DNA of 64,000 nt, taken from positions 4,841,001-4,905,000 of the forward strand of contig NZ_CP065589.1 in NCBI RefSeq assembly GCF_021278965.1, written 5' to 3'. Below are positions 34,001-42,053 of the stretch, piece after piece. Positions within the stretch are counted from its first letter, which is position 1. Every line of letters begins with the position of its first letter. The translations under genes were made by a program, and so were the position numbers. This DNA is from Chryseobacterium capnotolerans (GTDB lineage: Bacteria > Bacteroidota > Bacteroidia > Flavobacteriales > Weeksellaceae). The notes under the pieces are model-generated. The model saw only the letters and a list, made by a program, of their open reading frames with translations. It was not told where the DNA came from and searched no databases.

Positions 34001-37000
34001 TGTGCTTGGGTTAACTTCCAGGAGTTTTTAAGCTTTTCCGGATTTATTTTAGCCCTATACTCCCACATCAGCTGTACTCTGTAGGCATCATCTGTTTCTC
34101 CCTGATTCAGGGCATGGTATACGAATCCTTCCTGCAAGCTGTTCGCAAGATATACGCCTTCTATTTCTCCTTTCTCCTGAATGGCTGAAAGCTGAATTTT
34201 TTCTACTACATCATCTACATCCGATACAGTAAGATAGCTTCTGGTTTCTTCTGAAAGGGTCTTAATGACAGCTTCAAGGTTCTGTTTGAAGCTTTCGGCT
34301 AAAAGCGTAATTCTTTCATCAGAAAGGTATCCTGAGATTCCAAATCTAAGCTGTCCGTCAACCACTGCTCCATTAATGCTTACAAAATGGCTGTCACGAT
34401 TGGATGCTCCAACTCCGGCACCACTGTTTTCAGCAGCAATGAACCATGCTTTATCTCCAGATGCATCATCCTGATCAAGCTGTCCCAGATAGTTAAAGCT
34501 GATTTTTGGTAATTCACGGTTTATATATCCTACCAGGCTACCATAACCAATTCCATTATTTGGAATACTCCTTAAAGATTCTTTGGTTAGAACAATAGTC
34601 TCTTTTACTGATTTTCCTGTTTCCAGCTGTACCGGATACATGGTGGTGAACCAACCCATTGTTTCGGTAATATCTAACTGGCTGAATACTTCTTCACGTC
34701 CGTGTCCTTCCAATAAAATAGCATGACGCTGATCTCCAGTAACTTTAGTAAGAGCTGAAGCTAAAGCAGACAATAACAAATCATTGATCTGGGTGTGATA
34801 TACGTGATGTACTCCACGAATCAGGTTTCCTGTAGATTCTTTATCCAACTGAAGATGACCATGGTGATAACCTTCAGTAATCAGTTGAGATAGCGTTGAA
34901 TTGCTTTCCTCAACTGTATCAGCGATATGATTCCAATAGGTGGTTTCCTGATCTCTGGATTCCGGGTCTTCTTTTTTATAATTTCTTATGGCTTCTACCC
35001 ATTGACGGTAGCTGCTTCCTTTCTGAATCTGATAGTTTTCTCCTTTTTCAAGGGTTTGATAGATGTTTTTCAGGTCTTCGGTAAGGATTCTCCAGCTCAC
35101 CGCATCAATAATAATGTGATGGAACGCAAAGAATACTCTTGCACTTCCATCCTGATAGCCATTGATATATCCGATCTGATATAATGGTCCTTTTTCAATA
35201 TCGAAATTAGACTGCCAATCTGTGAATATATCAGCTAATTCTTCAGGATTCAAGCCAGAAGCATCAAGATATTTAATTTCAGGAGTTTTTTGACCTGTTT
35301 TATACTCTTGTGTATGGCCTGTATATCCTAATCTGAAAGCGTCATGCTTCGTTAACAATTGCTCTACAGCTTGTTCAAAAAGAACTTTGTCAAGTTCAGG
35401 AACATTGATTAAGAAAGCCTGGTTCCAATGATTGAATTCTGTAAGATAACCTGATTCTTTTTGTTCGAAGAACCATTCCTGCACTGGAAGAAGCGGCACT
35501 TCTCCTGTAAGAATACCCTGTTCGGTAAGGATAGTGGCTTCACTGCCATGTTTTTTATCTTCTATAAGCTGAGATAATGAAGCTACAGTTCGCGCTGTAA
35601 AGACTTCTTTTACACTTAATCTTACTTCTAACTGTTGGCGGATCTTTCCTACCAACTGAATGCTGATAATACTGTCCCCACCCAATCTGAAGAAATCATC
35701 ATGAATACTGATGGTCTCCGGATCAAGACCAAGTACATCGCCATAGATCTGGCAAAGTGCAGACTGAAGTTCTGTTTCGGCAGCTACATAATCTTTACCT
35801 GCTGTGAAGTCAGGTTCAGGTAATGCTCTTCTGTCTAATTTTCCGTTAATGGTAAGTGGAAGTTCAGTTAAGTGAACAAAAGCACCGGGAACCATGTACT
35901 CCGGAAGGAATTCTGATACGAATTCAGAAAGAAGATGGGTATCTATTGACAACTCAGAGACATAATAAGCTGCCAGGTATTTTAACCCTGCTTTATTTTC
36001 TCTTGCTAACACTGCTGTCTGACGAATACCTTCAAACTGAAGAAGGGTATTTTCAATCTCTCCCAATTCAATTCTATGACCACGGATCTTCACCTGGAAG
36101 TCATTTCTTCCTCTGTATTCAAGCTCTCCGTTTGGCAGCCAGCGAACTAAATCACCGGTTCTGTATAAACGGCTGTTTTCACCTCTATCCTTCTGATCTT
36201 TCGTCTGGAACGGGTTTACCATGAAACGTTCTTCTGTAAGCTCAGGTCTGTTCAGATACCCTCTGGCAATACCTGCTCCACCAATGAACAATTCTCCTAC
36301 GCCTCCTACAGGAACAGGACGATAGTGAGCATCCAGAACATATAAGGCTGTATTTGCAATGGCTCCCCCAATATTTAATGGGTTTTTATCGTCTTTGTAC
36401 TCATGGAGGGTAACACAGACGGTTCCTTCTGTTGGCCCATATTCGTTGACAAGGGTAATGTTTTCAATATTTTTATCTAAAGCCGGGAAGCTTTCCCCTC
36501 CCGCGAAGATCAGTTTTAAGCTTGTTCCGTTCTCCACAATCTCTCTCAATAAGACTGGTGGAATAAAGGAAACTTCTATCGCGTTTGTTTTAATATAATC
36601 ATTAAGCTCATTCACTGAAGTTCTAAGCTCATTGGTGTATAGCCATAAAGTATTTCCATTACACAATACAGGGAATGCTTCGTACACAAAGGCATCAAAT
36701 ACATAATTGGAATAGCATCCTACCTCCTGATATTCTTCAAGTCGGTGTGCCTTAATCATTGATATGATGAGGTTTATAACTCCTGCATGTTCAATCATTA
36801 CTCCTTTAGGAAGTCCTGTAGTTCCACTGGTGTAAATAACATAAGCCAGGTTTCGTGAATGAACTTCTGTAACAGGGTTGTTAATCACTTCCGTCTCAAG
36901 TGTTGCTTTAAGGGTAACATCATCCAATGAAATAACTTCTATATGCTGTAATTTCTCTCTTGTACTTTCCTGTGCAATGACCAGTTTTGCTTGGGTATCT

Positions 37001-38889
37001 TCTAAAATATGTCCTATTCTGTCCACTGGATATGAAGGATCCATTGGTACATAAGCAGCTCCTGCCTTTAATACGGCCAGGATGGCGATCAACATGTTTT
37101 CAGATCTTTCAAGACATAGCGGTACCAGATCATCCGGTTTCAATTGGTACTGATGAATCAGATGATTCGCTAAACGGTTTGACTGTTCATTGAGTTCACA
37201 ATATGAAAGTTTTACATCATTATACACCAAAGCTATAGTATCAGGATTTTTTTCAGCCTGATCTTCAAATAACTTGTGAATGGTCATTTCTGATGGATAA
37301 TCTTCATAGGTCTTATTCCAATCTGCAATGATCTGCTGTGTTTCTTTCTCTGATATCAATGAAAGGTTACGGATTGGCGTATGATCCGGATTGACTTCCA
37401 TCATCTGATCTAAAAGAAGTTGATAAGAGTCTGCCATTCGGGTAATGGTTTCTTCTTTAAACAAAGCTTTCGCATAATTGAACATGATGCGCATATTTTC
37501 TCCATCATCATCAATCATTGTGGTCAGATCGAATTTAGCCGCCTTATAATCTACTTCACCTGCAAAAGGATGGAATAGTATCTTTTCTTCGCTTGCTTTC
37601 ACCTCTTCATCAACGCTTTGAAGCCCGAACATAATCTGGAAAACAGGGTGTCTTGAGGTATCCTGCTCTACGCCAAGCTCATCTACCAGTTTTTCAAACG
37701 GAAGATCCTGATGGGATTGGGCTTCATTGACTGATTGTGATACCTGAAGAATAAAATCACTGATAGTCTGTGCAGGATCTATTTTTTCTCTTAATGCCAA
37801 GGTATTAACAAAGAAACCGATGATATCTTCAAGACCTGCATGGTGACGGTTAGCAATCGGGCTTCCCACCACAATATCATCCTGGCCTGAATAAGCAGAC
37901 AACATCAGATAATACCCTCCTAACATAAGGCTGTAAAGACTTACACCTAACTTTTGGGAAAGCGCTCTAAGCTTTTGTCCTTGTTCTGCATTCAGGTGGA
38001 AATACAGGTTTTCTCCTTCATAAGATATTTGCGCCGGTCTTTTGAAGTCTGAAGGCAATTCAAGATTCTGGAAATCATCCAGTTTATTTTTCCAATATCC
38101 AATCTGATGATCAAGGCGTTCTCCTGAAAGATAATTACGCTGCCACAATGCAAAGTCTTTGTACTGAACTTTTACAGGGGACAATTCGGCTTCTTTTCCT
38201 TCAATAAGAGCATAATAAATAGAAGCTACTTCTTTTAGGAAAACATCGGTAGACCATCCGTCAAAAGCAATGTGATGTATCACAATCGACAGATAAGCCT
38301 GCCCTTTCAGTGTAAAGATATTGATCTCTACGGGAAGTTCCTCATCCAGTCTGAAGATTTTATTTACACATTTATTGATTGAATTTTCTAGTTCTGTTTC
38401 ATTCCCCACTTCTGAAACTTTAATTTCAGGAATAAGATCCGTAACCATCTGATAGACTATTCCGTTTTCAGTAGTATGGATCATGGAACGGAGTATATCG
38501 TGTCGCATAACCACAGTTCTCAAAGATTTCTCAAAAAGACTGAGCTGAATGCTGTCATCCAACCTTGTAACGACAGGAATGTTATAGGCACTGCTTCCGC
38601 CTTCATAAGATTCTATAAACCAAAGTCTTTCCTGAGCAAAAGACAATCTTTGTTCTTCAGGGGAATTGATCTCCACCGGAGCAATACCTATTTGTTTCTC
38701 ATCATGATTGGCAAGAGATAAAGCATTGGCAAGAGAGGCCACGGTTTTATGATTAAATACCATTCCTACATTAACCTGTAGATCCAGATCCTGTCTGATT
38801 TTACTGATTAATTTAACAGCCATGATACTGTTTCCACCCAATCTAAAGATATCATCATGAATACTAATGCTTCCCGGATTGATTCCCAA
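29101..38889 (-). CDS. NRPS piece: module 7 T domain to module 10 A-domain start
   Basis: The piece covers T7 (FRLGGNSIMAVKL), C8-A8-T8-E8, C9-A9-T9, C10 and the first part of A10. Condensation sites: LCL-type HHIAFDGWS in modules 8 and 10 (with LSFAQERLWFIESYEGGSSA at domain start) and DCL-type HHAILDGWSMPV in module 9 (start ANSLQEGFVYHALNQGE). E8 shows HHIIIDAVSWR and FNYLGQLDQ. The start MGINPGSISI is not a real initiation site: adding one base to the T5 run at 38983-38987 fuses this frame to the upstream one. The frame ends artificially at LPKRSND where the next indel occurs. 3262 residues. Confidence 0.93.
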   Translation of the reverse strand: MGINPGSISIHDDIFRLGGNSIMAVKLISKIRQDLDLQVNVGMVFNHKTVASLANALSLANHDEKQIGIAPVEINSPEEQRLSFAQERLWFIESYEGGSSAYNIPVVTRLDDSIQLSLFEKSLRTVVMRHDILRSMIHTTENGIVYQMVTDLIPEIKVSEVGNETELENSINKCVNKIFRLDEELPVEINIFTLKGQAYLSIVIHHIAFDGWSTDVFLKEVASIYYALIEGKEAELSPVKVQYKDFALWQRNYLSGERLDHQIGYWKNKLDDFQNLELPSDFKRPAQISYEGENLYFHLNAEQGQKLRALSQKLGVSLYSLMLGGYYLMLSAYSGQDDIVVGSPIANRHHAGLEDIIGFFVNTLALREKIDPAQTISDFILQVSQSVNEAQSHQDLPFEKLVDELGVEQDTSRHPVFQIMFGLQSVDEEVKASEEKILFHPFAGEVDYKAAKFDLTTMIDDDGENMRIMFNYAKALFKEETITRMADSYQLLLDQMMEVNPDHTPIRNLSLISEKETQQIIADWNKTYEDYPSEMTIHKLFEDQAEKNPDTIALVYNDVKLSYCELNEQSNRLANHLIHQYQLKPDDLVPLCLERSENMLIAILAVLKAGAAYVPMDPSYPVDRIGHILEDTQAKLVIAQESTREKLQHIEVISLDDVTLKATLETEVINNPVTEVHSRNLAYVIYTSGTTGLPKGVMIEHAGVINLIISMIKAHRLEEYQEVGCYSNYVFDAFVYEAFPVLCNGNTLWLYTNELRTSVNELNDYIKTNAIEVSFIPPVLLREIVENGTSLKLIFAGGESFPALDKNIENITLVNEYGPTEGTVCVTLHEYKDDKNPLNIGGAIANTALYVLDAHYRPVPVGGVGELFIGGAGIARGYLNRPELTEERFMVNPFQTKDQKDRGENSRLYRTGDLVRWLPNGELEYRGRNDFQVKIRGHRIELGEIENTLLQFEGIRQTAVLARENKAGLKYLAAYYVSELSIDTHLLSEFVSEFLPEYMVPGAFVHLTELPLTINGKLDRRALPEPDFTAGKDYVAAETELQSALCQIYGDVLGLDPETISIHDDFFRLGGDSIISIQLVGKIRQQLEVRLSVKEVFTARTVASLSQLIEDKKHGSEATILTEQGILTGEVPLLPVQEWFFEQKESGYLTEFNHWNQAFLINVPELDKVLFEQAVEQLLTKHDAFRLGYTGHTQEYKTGQKTPEIKYLDASGLNPEELADIFTDWQSNFDIEKGPLYQIGYINGYQDGSARVFFAFHHIIIDAVSWRILTEDLKNIYQTLEKGENYQIQKGSSYRQWVEAIRNYKKEDPESRDQETTYWNHIADTVEESNSTLSQLITEGYHHGHLQLDKESTGNLIRGVHHVYHTQINDLLLSALASALTKVTGDQRHAILLEGHGREEVFSQLDITETMGWFTTMYPVQLETGKSVKETIVLTKESLRSIPNNGIGYGSLVGYINRELPKISFNYLGQLDQDDASGDKAWFIAAENSGAGVGASNRDSHFVSINGAVVDGQLRFGISGYLSDERITLLAESFKQNLEAVIKTLSEETRSYLTVSDVDDVVEKIQLSAIQEKGEIEGVYLANSLQEGFVYHALNQGETDDAYRVQLMWEYRAKINPEKLKNSWKLTQAQYPSLRVRFDWNGEIVQVIDKEGQLDWRYEDISAMSEEAQEEWIKEITHNDRFEAYDLSAGNLFRVYLFKRSEEYYSCLFSNHHAILDGWSMPVIMNSVHDAYLHQLHGQEPTLLADHAYAASQKYLQANKQAGRSFWNQYMTLLEDQEDLKSLVKENQRHIDLGTYRHIQDHQKVTMLVSGNRYDSLKDFTKAHGLTVNAVMQYLWHSQLKLYSGLQTTVVGTTVSGRNLPVDGIESSAGLYINTLPLIVSHEEGRVIDRIMEIQNRISELNSHSDISLAELHHDGRRIFSSLFVYENYPVPKGGGNNELGFAFRDSVEKLDYPLSIMASEQGDRVTLKINYEGFIFESETMKQLVKGMELMLDQIVKDPDMNSNNISYVADNHVDLLNSWNNTADINTSYYATLHQRFEEQAAKTPDHIALVYKDIRLSYKELNERSNRLANYLIQTFDIQPDDLIPLCLERSENMLIAILAVLKSGAAYVPMDPSYPIERIEHILTDTNARIMISQNSTKDRVQILDKAEVISLDDVDLQLTVNEMVSKAPVTSVTPENLAYVIYTSGTTGLPKGVMIEHRNAVNVVDQVREAYGFSEGRKITAYTSYVFDVSVSEFFNTLLFGNELHLLDEETKKDADSISRYLLTHKIDYTYLPPVMLSVLPRIEYPDLKGLLYAGEPCDYETGKYWSEYTQLYNLYGPTEATIYATYKKVEHGDVQLIGRPVGNSTAYILDDYARLLPVGAIGELYLGGAGIARGYLNREDLTEERFVDNPYQTEEQKKTGENSRLYKTGDLVRYLADGNIEYIGRNDFQVKIRGYRIELGEIENRLSEYSQVRQSVVLAKDNANGMKYLAGYYVSDTALELEKLTAFLSETLPEYMIPSVFIHLKSLPLTINGKLDRKQLPEPEFIGGNEYTAPINDLQQKLCTIYGQVLGINPEYISIHDDFFRLGGNSIMAIKLIGKIKQELGLQASVSMVFNHKTVALLEGALATEETTAESIEIIPVEVSSPEEQRLSFAQERLWFIESYEGGSSAYNIPMTVTLSAKTDIPALCKALETVIQRHEVLRTLILTTENGVGYQIVTDLLPKIRTIEAGNREGLEELVNKAAHKVFRLEEETPVEINIFRLDNTHYLSVVIHHIAFDGWSTDIFLKEIAAAYYAIAGGQQPELLELTIQYKDFALWQRNYLTGERLDRQIDYWKTKLDDHQSLDLPVDFHRPAEISYEGDTIGFNILEETALGLKEVSKKLGVSLYNVMLSGYYLTLSAYSGKDDIIVGSPIANRHYAGLEDLIGFFVNTLALREKIDPKQDIRDFILQVSKSVTEAQSHQDLPFEKLVEELGIEQDTSRHPVFQVMFGLQTSNGGEAVAQGEDIIFQPFDGEVDYQAAKFDLTTMINENPDGIQMTFNYATSLFKKETINRIADTYQYLLSQIVQSGVSDSKNLKIGELSLLSETENRQIIEVLNDNRKEYQDKNTIHQQFEAQVIKTPDAPALVYQNVRLSYKELNDRANQLANYLIKEYQLQPDDLVPLCLERSEEMLIAILAVLKAGAGYVPMDPSYPAERISHILKDTAAEVILIHEEVKHKLREISLDINMVSLNSREVADQLMAAEDHNPATHVSSDHLAYVIYTSGTTGLPKRSND
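31050..34170 (-). other. NRPS module 9: C(DCL)-A-T
   Basis: The code is D-V-S-Y-L-A-L-I-Y-K (FDVSVSEFF, TYLPP, LLYAGE, LYGPTEATIY). I do not recognise it, and no other A domain in the window resembles this pocket. T reads LGGNSI. Confidence 0.83.
34220..38690 (-). other. NRPS module 8: C(LCL)-A-T-E
   Basis: The code is D-A-Y-F-I-A-E-V-C-K, same as modules 3 and 10. T reads LGGDSI and E has HHIIIDAVSWR. The residue is the D form of the unknown amino acid X. Confidence 0.85.
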
Positions 38890-41830
38890 GACCTCCCCGT
38901 AAACCTTGCATAATTGTTCCTGTAATTCGTTTTCGGGGGCTATATAATTTTTACTTCCTGTAAATTCAGGTTCAGGTAATGCTTTTTATCCAGCTTACCA
39001 TTGATTGTCAACGGTAAAGAGGTCAAATGAATGTAGATTCCGGGAATCATATATTCCGGTAGTGATTCTGACAGATATTCTGATAGTAAGGATGATTCTA
39101 TTTCATTTTCAGAAACATAATAACCGGCAAGATATTTTAAGTCTGTATTATTTTCTTTAGCTAAAACAGCAACCTGGTTAATTCCGGGATATCCAAGTAA
39201 TCTATTTTCAATCTCACCAAGTTCGATTCTGTACCCACGGATCTTCACCTGGAAATCATTTCTTCCGATGTATTCAAGCTCGCCATTGGATAACCAGCGA
39301 ACCAAATCTCCGGTTTTGTATAAACGTCCGTTTTCACCTTTCTTTTTCTGATCTTCAGTCTGGAAAGGATTAATAATAAAGCGTTCTTCTGTAAGATCTG
39401 TTCTGTTCAGATAGCCTCTTGCAATTCCTGCTCCGCCTATGTATAGTTCTCCTACAGCTCCTGCCGGAACAATACGGTGATTGTTATCCAATACATAAAC
39501 GGTCATATTTCCGATTGGACCTCCTATATTCACTGGATTTTCATCTTCGTTATAATGATGCAGAGTAGCACATACTGTGGTTTCTGTTGGTCCGTAAGCA
39601 TTGATCAGGTCTACTCCATGCTCTTTATACATGGCCATCACCTGTGGATTGGTAACGTCTCCGGCTACGACAAGGATTTCCAATGGTAAAATATATTCCC
39701 TTGTTAAAAGTACAGGCGGAATAGTTGCAATACTGATGGTATTCTTTTCGATATAAGCACTTAAAGCAGACAGATCGGTTTGAAGGTCTTTTTCTAAAAT
39801 ATAGATTGCATGTCCATGAGTGATGGATGGATATAATTCCCAAACATGGGCATCAAATACATAATTCGCATACCATAAACAGTTCTTTTGAGTATCAGTT
39901 CCAAGCAGTCCGAATTCTTTAGCTTCCTGATGAATTAGGTTGGCCACATTTCTGTGTTCAACCATAACTCCTTTAGGCAATCCGGTGGTTCCACTGGTGA
40001 AAATAACGTAAGCTAAATGCTTTGATTTTGTATAAGTAACAGGATTGTTACCATCATACGTTTCAAGTATTGCTTTAAAGGTTACCTCATCTAATGAGAT
40101 CACCTCTGCACTTATATTTTCCAGCTTTTCTACCGTACTTTCCTGACCTAAAGCCAGTCTTGCTCTGGTATCCTGAAGGATGTGCTCTATTCTTTCCACA
40201 GGATAAGAAGGGTCCATCGGCACATAGGCTGCCCCGGATTTTAATACAGCTAACATTGCAATCAGCATATTTTCGGAACGGTCTAAACACAATGGAACTA
40301 ATTCATCCGGCTGAAGATCATGAGTATCTATCAAATAATTGGCTAGACGGTTTGATTTTTCATTCAGTTCTTTATATGTCAATACCCTTTCCTGATAGAC
40401 TAATGCTATGTTTTCCGGAGTTTTCTGTACCTGTTCTTCAAACAGCTGATGAATGGTTTTATCAGAAGGATAATCAGATTCCACGGCATTCCATAGCTGC
40501 ATTTGTTTCAATTGATTATCTGAAACATGTAAAAATTTATCGGAAGTGATTTGATCATTTTCAAGTATCTGAGCTAAAACGGCTTTCATTCCATCAATCA
40601 ACTGTTCCATCATCTGCTGTTCAAAAAGAACGCCTTCATAGTTAATCTTCAAGGTTACACTTTCCCCTTGTTCAAACGCCATAATTCCTAATGGATAATC
40701 CAGTTTTTCAACAGAATTCCGGAAGACAAATCCTAGCTCATTGTTATCATCTCCTCCTTGTGGTACAGGATAGTTTTCATAGACAAATAAACTGCTGAAA
40801 ATACGTCTTGCATCCTGATGAAGTTCTGCAAGGTTTACATCACTATGGGTATTAAGCTCACTGATTCTCTGCTGAATATCGGAGATAATATCCACCACTT
40901 TACCCTGAGTATGCTGTACAATTAATGGAAGTGTATTGATGAAAAGACCTGCTGAAGATTCAATATCATCCACAGGAAGGCTTCGTCCGGATACAGTAGT
41001 TCCTACCACCGTTGTTTCAACACCTCCGTATACACTCAGCTGGCTATGCCATAGATATTGAAGAACTGCATTAATGGTAAATCCGTTTTTGGCAGTAAAT
41101 TTTTTCAGTTGCTGATACTCTTCCTCAATAATCGTCATTTTTACAGCCTGATGATCTTTAATCTGACGATAGGTTCCCAAATCGATATGTTTTTGGGATT
41201 CTTTGATCAGGCTGCTAAGGTCTTCACGGTCTTCGAGAAGGTTCATATAAGCATTCCAGAAGCTTCGGCTGCCCTCTTTGTGCTGCTGAAGGTATTCCTG
41301 GGTTTTGATATAGGCATGATCTGTAGTAATATTCAGATCCTGTTTTTTGATAAGCTTCAGATAAATATCATGAATACTCGTTAATATGATAGGCATACTC
41401 CAGCCATCCAGCACCGCATGGTGGTTACTGAAAAGACAGGTATAATGCTTTTCGGAACGTTTAAACAGATATACTCTGAATAAACCCCCTTTTGATAAAT
41501 CATATACTTCAAATCTGTCTTTTTGAGTAGCTTCCCGGATCAATTCTTCCTGCATCTCCTCATTCATGGCACTCAGATCCAGATAACGCCAGTCTAAACT
41601 TCCTTTTTTATCAATAATCTGGATGATTTCTCCATTCCAGTCAAATCTAAGTCGTAGTGCCGGAAACTGTTGCTGGGTATAAGACCATGCCTCTTTAAGA
41701 GTCTCAATATTCATGTCAGAAAGATAATCCCATACCAATTGTACTCGATAAGCATCATCTGTATCTCCCTGGTTCAATGCATGATATACAAATCCTTCCT
41801 GAAGACTGTTTGCCAGATATATTTTTTCCA
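38720..41830 (-). other. NRPS module 7: C(DCL)-A(Phe-like)-T, crossing the indel at 38983-38987
   Basis: The code is D-A-W-T-V-A-A-V-C-K, identical to module 6. Core motif A3 reads IFTSGTTGLPKG. T reads DIFRLGGNSI. No epimerase, so an L aromatic residue. Confidence 0.87.
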
Positions 41831-42053
41831 CTTCTCCGGATTCCTGAACGGATGAGAGTTGTTTATCATCAATAATATAATCAACATCAGAGCGGGTCAA
41901 GAAGCTGTGGTTACTTTGAGAAAGCTCTTCCACCAAATGGATAATATGTTCTTTAAACAATTGAGTAAGCTGTTCTACCTCTTGTTGGGTAAGATAGGCT
42001 GAAATACTGAAACGAAGTTGCCCATTCAATACACCACCATTAATACTGATCAT
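38940..42053 (-). CDS. NRPS piece: end of E6, module 7 C and A domains
   Basis: This 1037-residue piece starts within E6 (MISINGGVLNGQLRFSISAY). It contains the DCL-type C7 (ANSLQEGFVYHALNQGDTDD, HHAVLDGWSMPI) and A7 (FTSGTTGLPKGVMVEH, INAYGPTETTVCA, YKTGDLVRWL, LTINGKLDKK). It ends out of frame after K-K because the T5 run at 38983-38987 is one base short. Restoring it gives LPEPEFTGSKNY and leads into T7. Upstream, one base removed from the T7 run at 42116-42122 joins it to the preceding piece. Neither end is a natural protein terminus. Confidence 0.92.
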   Translation of the reverse strand: MISINGGVLNGQLRFSISAYLTQQEVEQLTQLFKEHIIHLVEELSQSNHSFLTRSDVDYIIDDKQLSSVQESGEVEKIYLANSLQEGFVYHALNQGDTDDAYRVQLVWDYLSDMNIETLKEAWSYTQQQFPALRLRFDWNGEIIQIIDKKGSLDWRYLDLSAMNEEMQEELIREATQKDRFEVYDLSKGGLFRVYLFKRSEKHYTCLFSNHHAVLDGWSMPIILTSIHDIYLKLIKKQDLNITTDHAYIKTQEYLQQHKEGSRSFWNAYMNLLEDREDLSSLIKESQKHIDLGTYRQIKDHQAVKMTIIEEEYQQLKKFTAKNGFTINAVLQYLWHSQLSVYGGVETTVVGTTVSGRSLPVDDIESSAGLFINTLPLIVQHTQGKVVDIISDIQQRISELNTHSDVNLAELHQDARRIFSSLFVYENYPVPQGGDDNNELGFVFRNSVEKLDYPLGIMAFEQGESVTLKINYEGVLFEQQMMEQLIDGMKAVLAQILENDQITSDKFLHVSDNQLKQMQLWNAVESDYPSDKTIHQLFEEQVQKTPENIALVYQERVLTYKELNEKSNRLANYLIDTHDLQPDELVPLCLDRSENMLIAMLAVLKSGAAYVPMDPSYPVERIEHILQDTRARLALGQESTVEKLENISAEVISLDEVTFKAILETYDGNNPVTYTKSKHLAYVIFTSGTTGLPKGVMVEHRNVANLIHQEAKEFGLLGTDTQKNCLWYANYVFDAHVWELYPSITHGHAIYILEKDLQTDLSALSAYIEKNTISIATIPPVLLTREYILPLEILVVAGDVTNPQVMAMYKEHGVDLINAYGPTETTVCATLHHYNEDENPVNIGGPIGNMTVYVLDNNHRIVPAGAVGELYIGGAGIARGYLNRTDLTEERFIINPFQTEDQKKKGENGRLYKTGDLVRWLSNGELEYIGRNDFQVKIRGYRIELGEIENRLLGYPGINQVAVLAKENNTDLKYLAGYYVSENEIESSLLSEYLSESLPEYMIPGIYIHLTSLPLTINGKLDKKHYLNLNLQEVKII

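Noticed and set aside
35856..36598. Several plus-strand ORFs of 60-150 aa inside the NRPS
   Set aside because: They recur at equivalent positions in different modules as antisense shadows of conserved A-domain codons.
38889..42053. Starts at 38889 and 42053 as real gene starts giving a three-domain C-A NRPS protein
   Set aside because: Both fall within T7 and E6 respectively, and single-base homopolymer corrections restore continuous domains.
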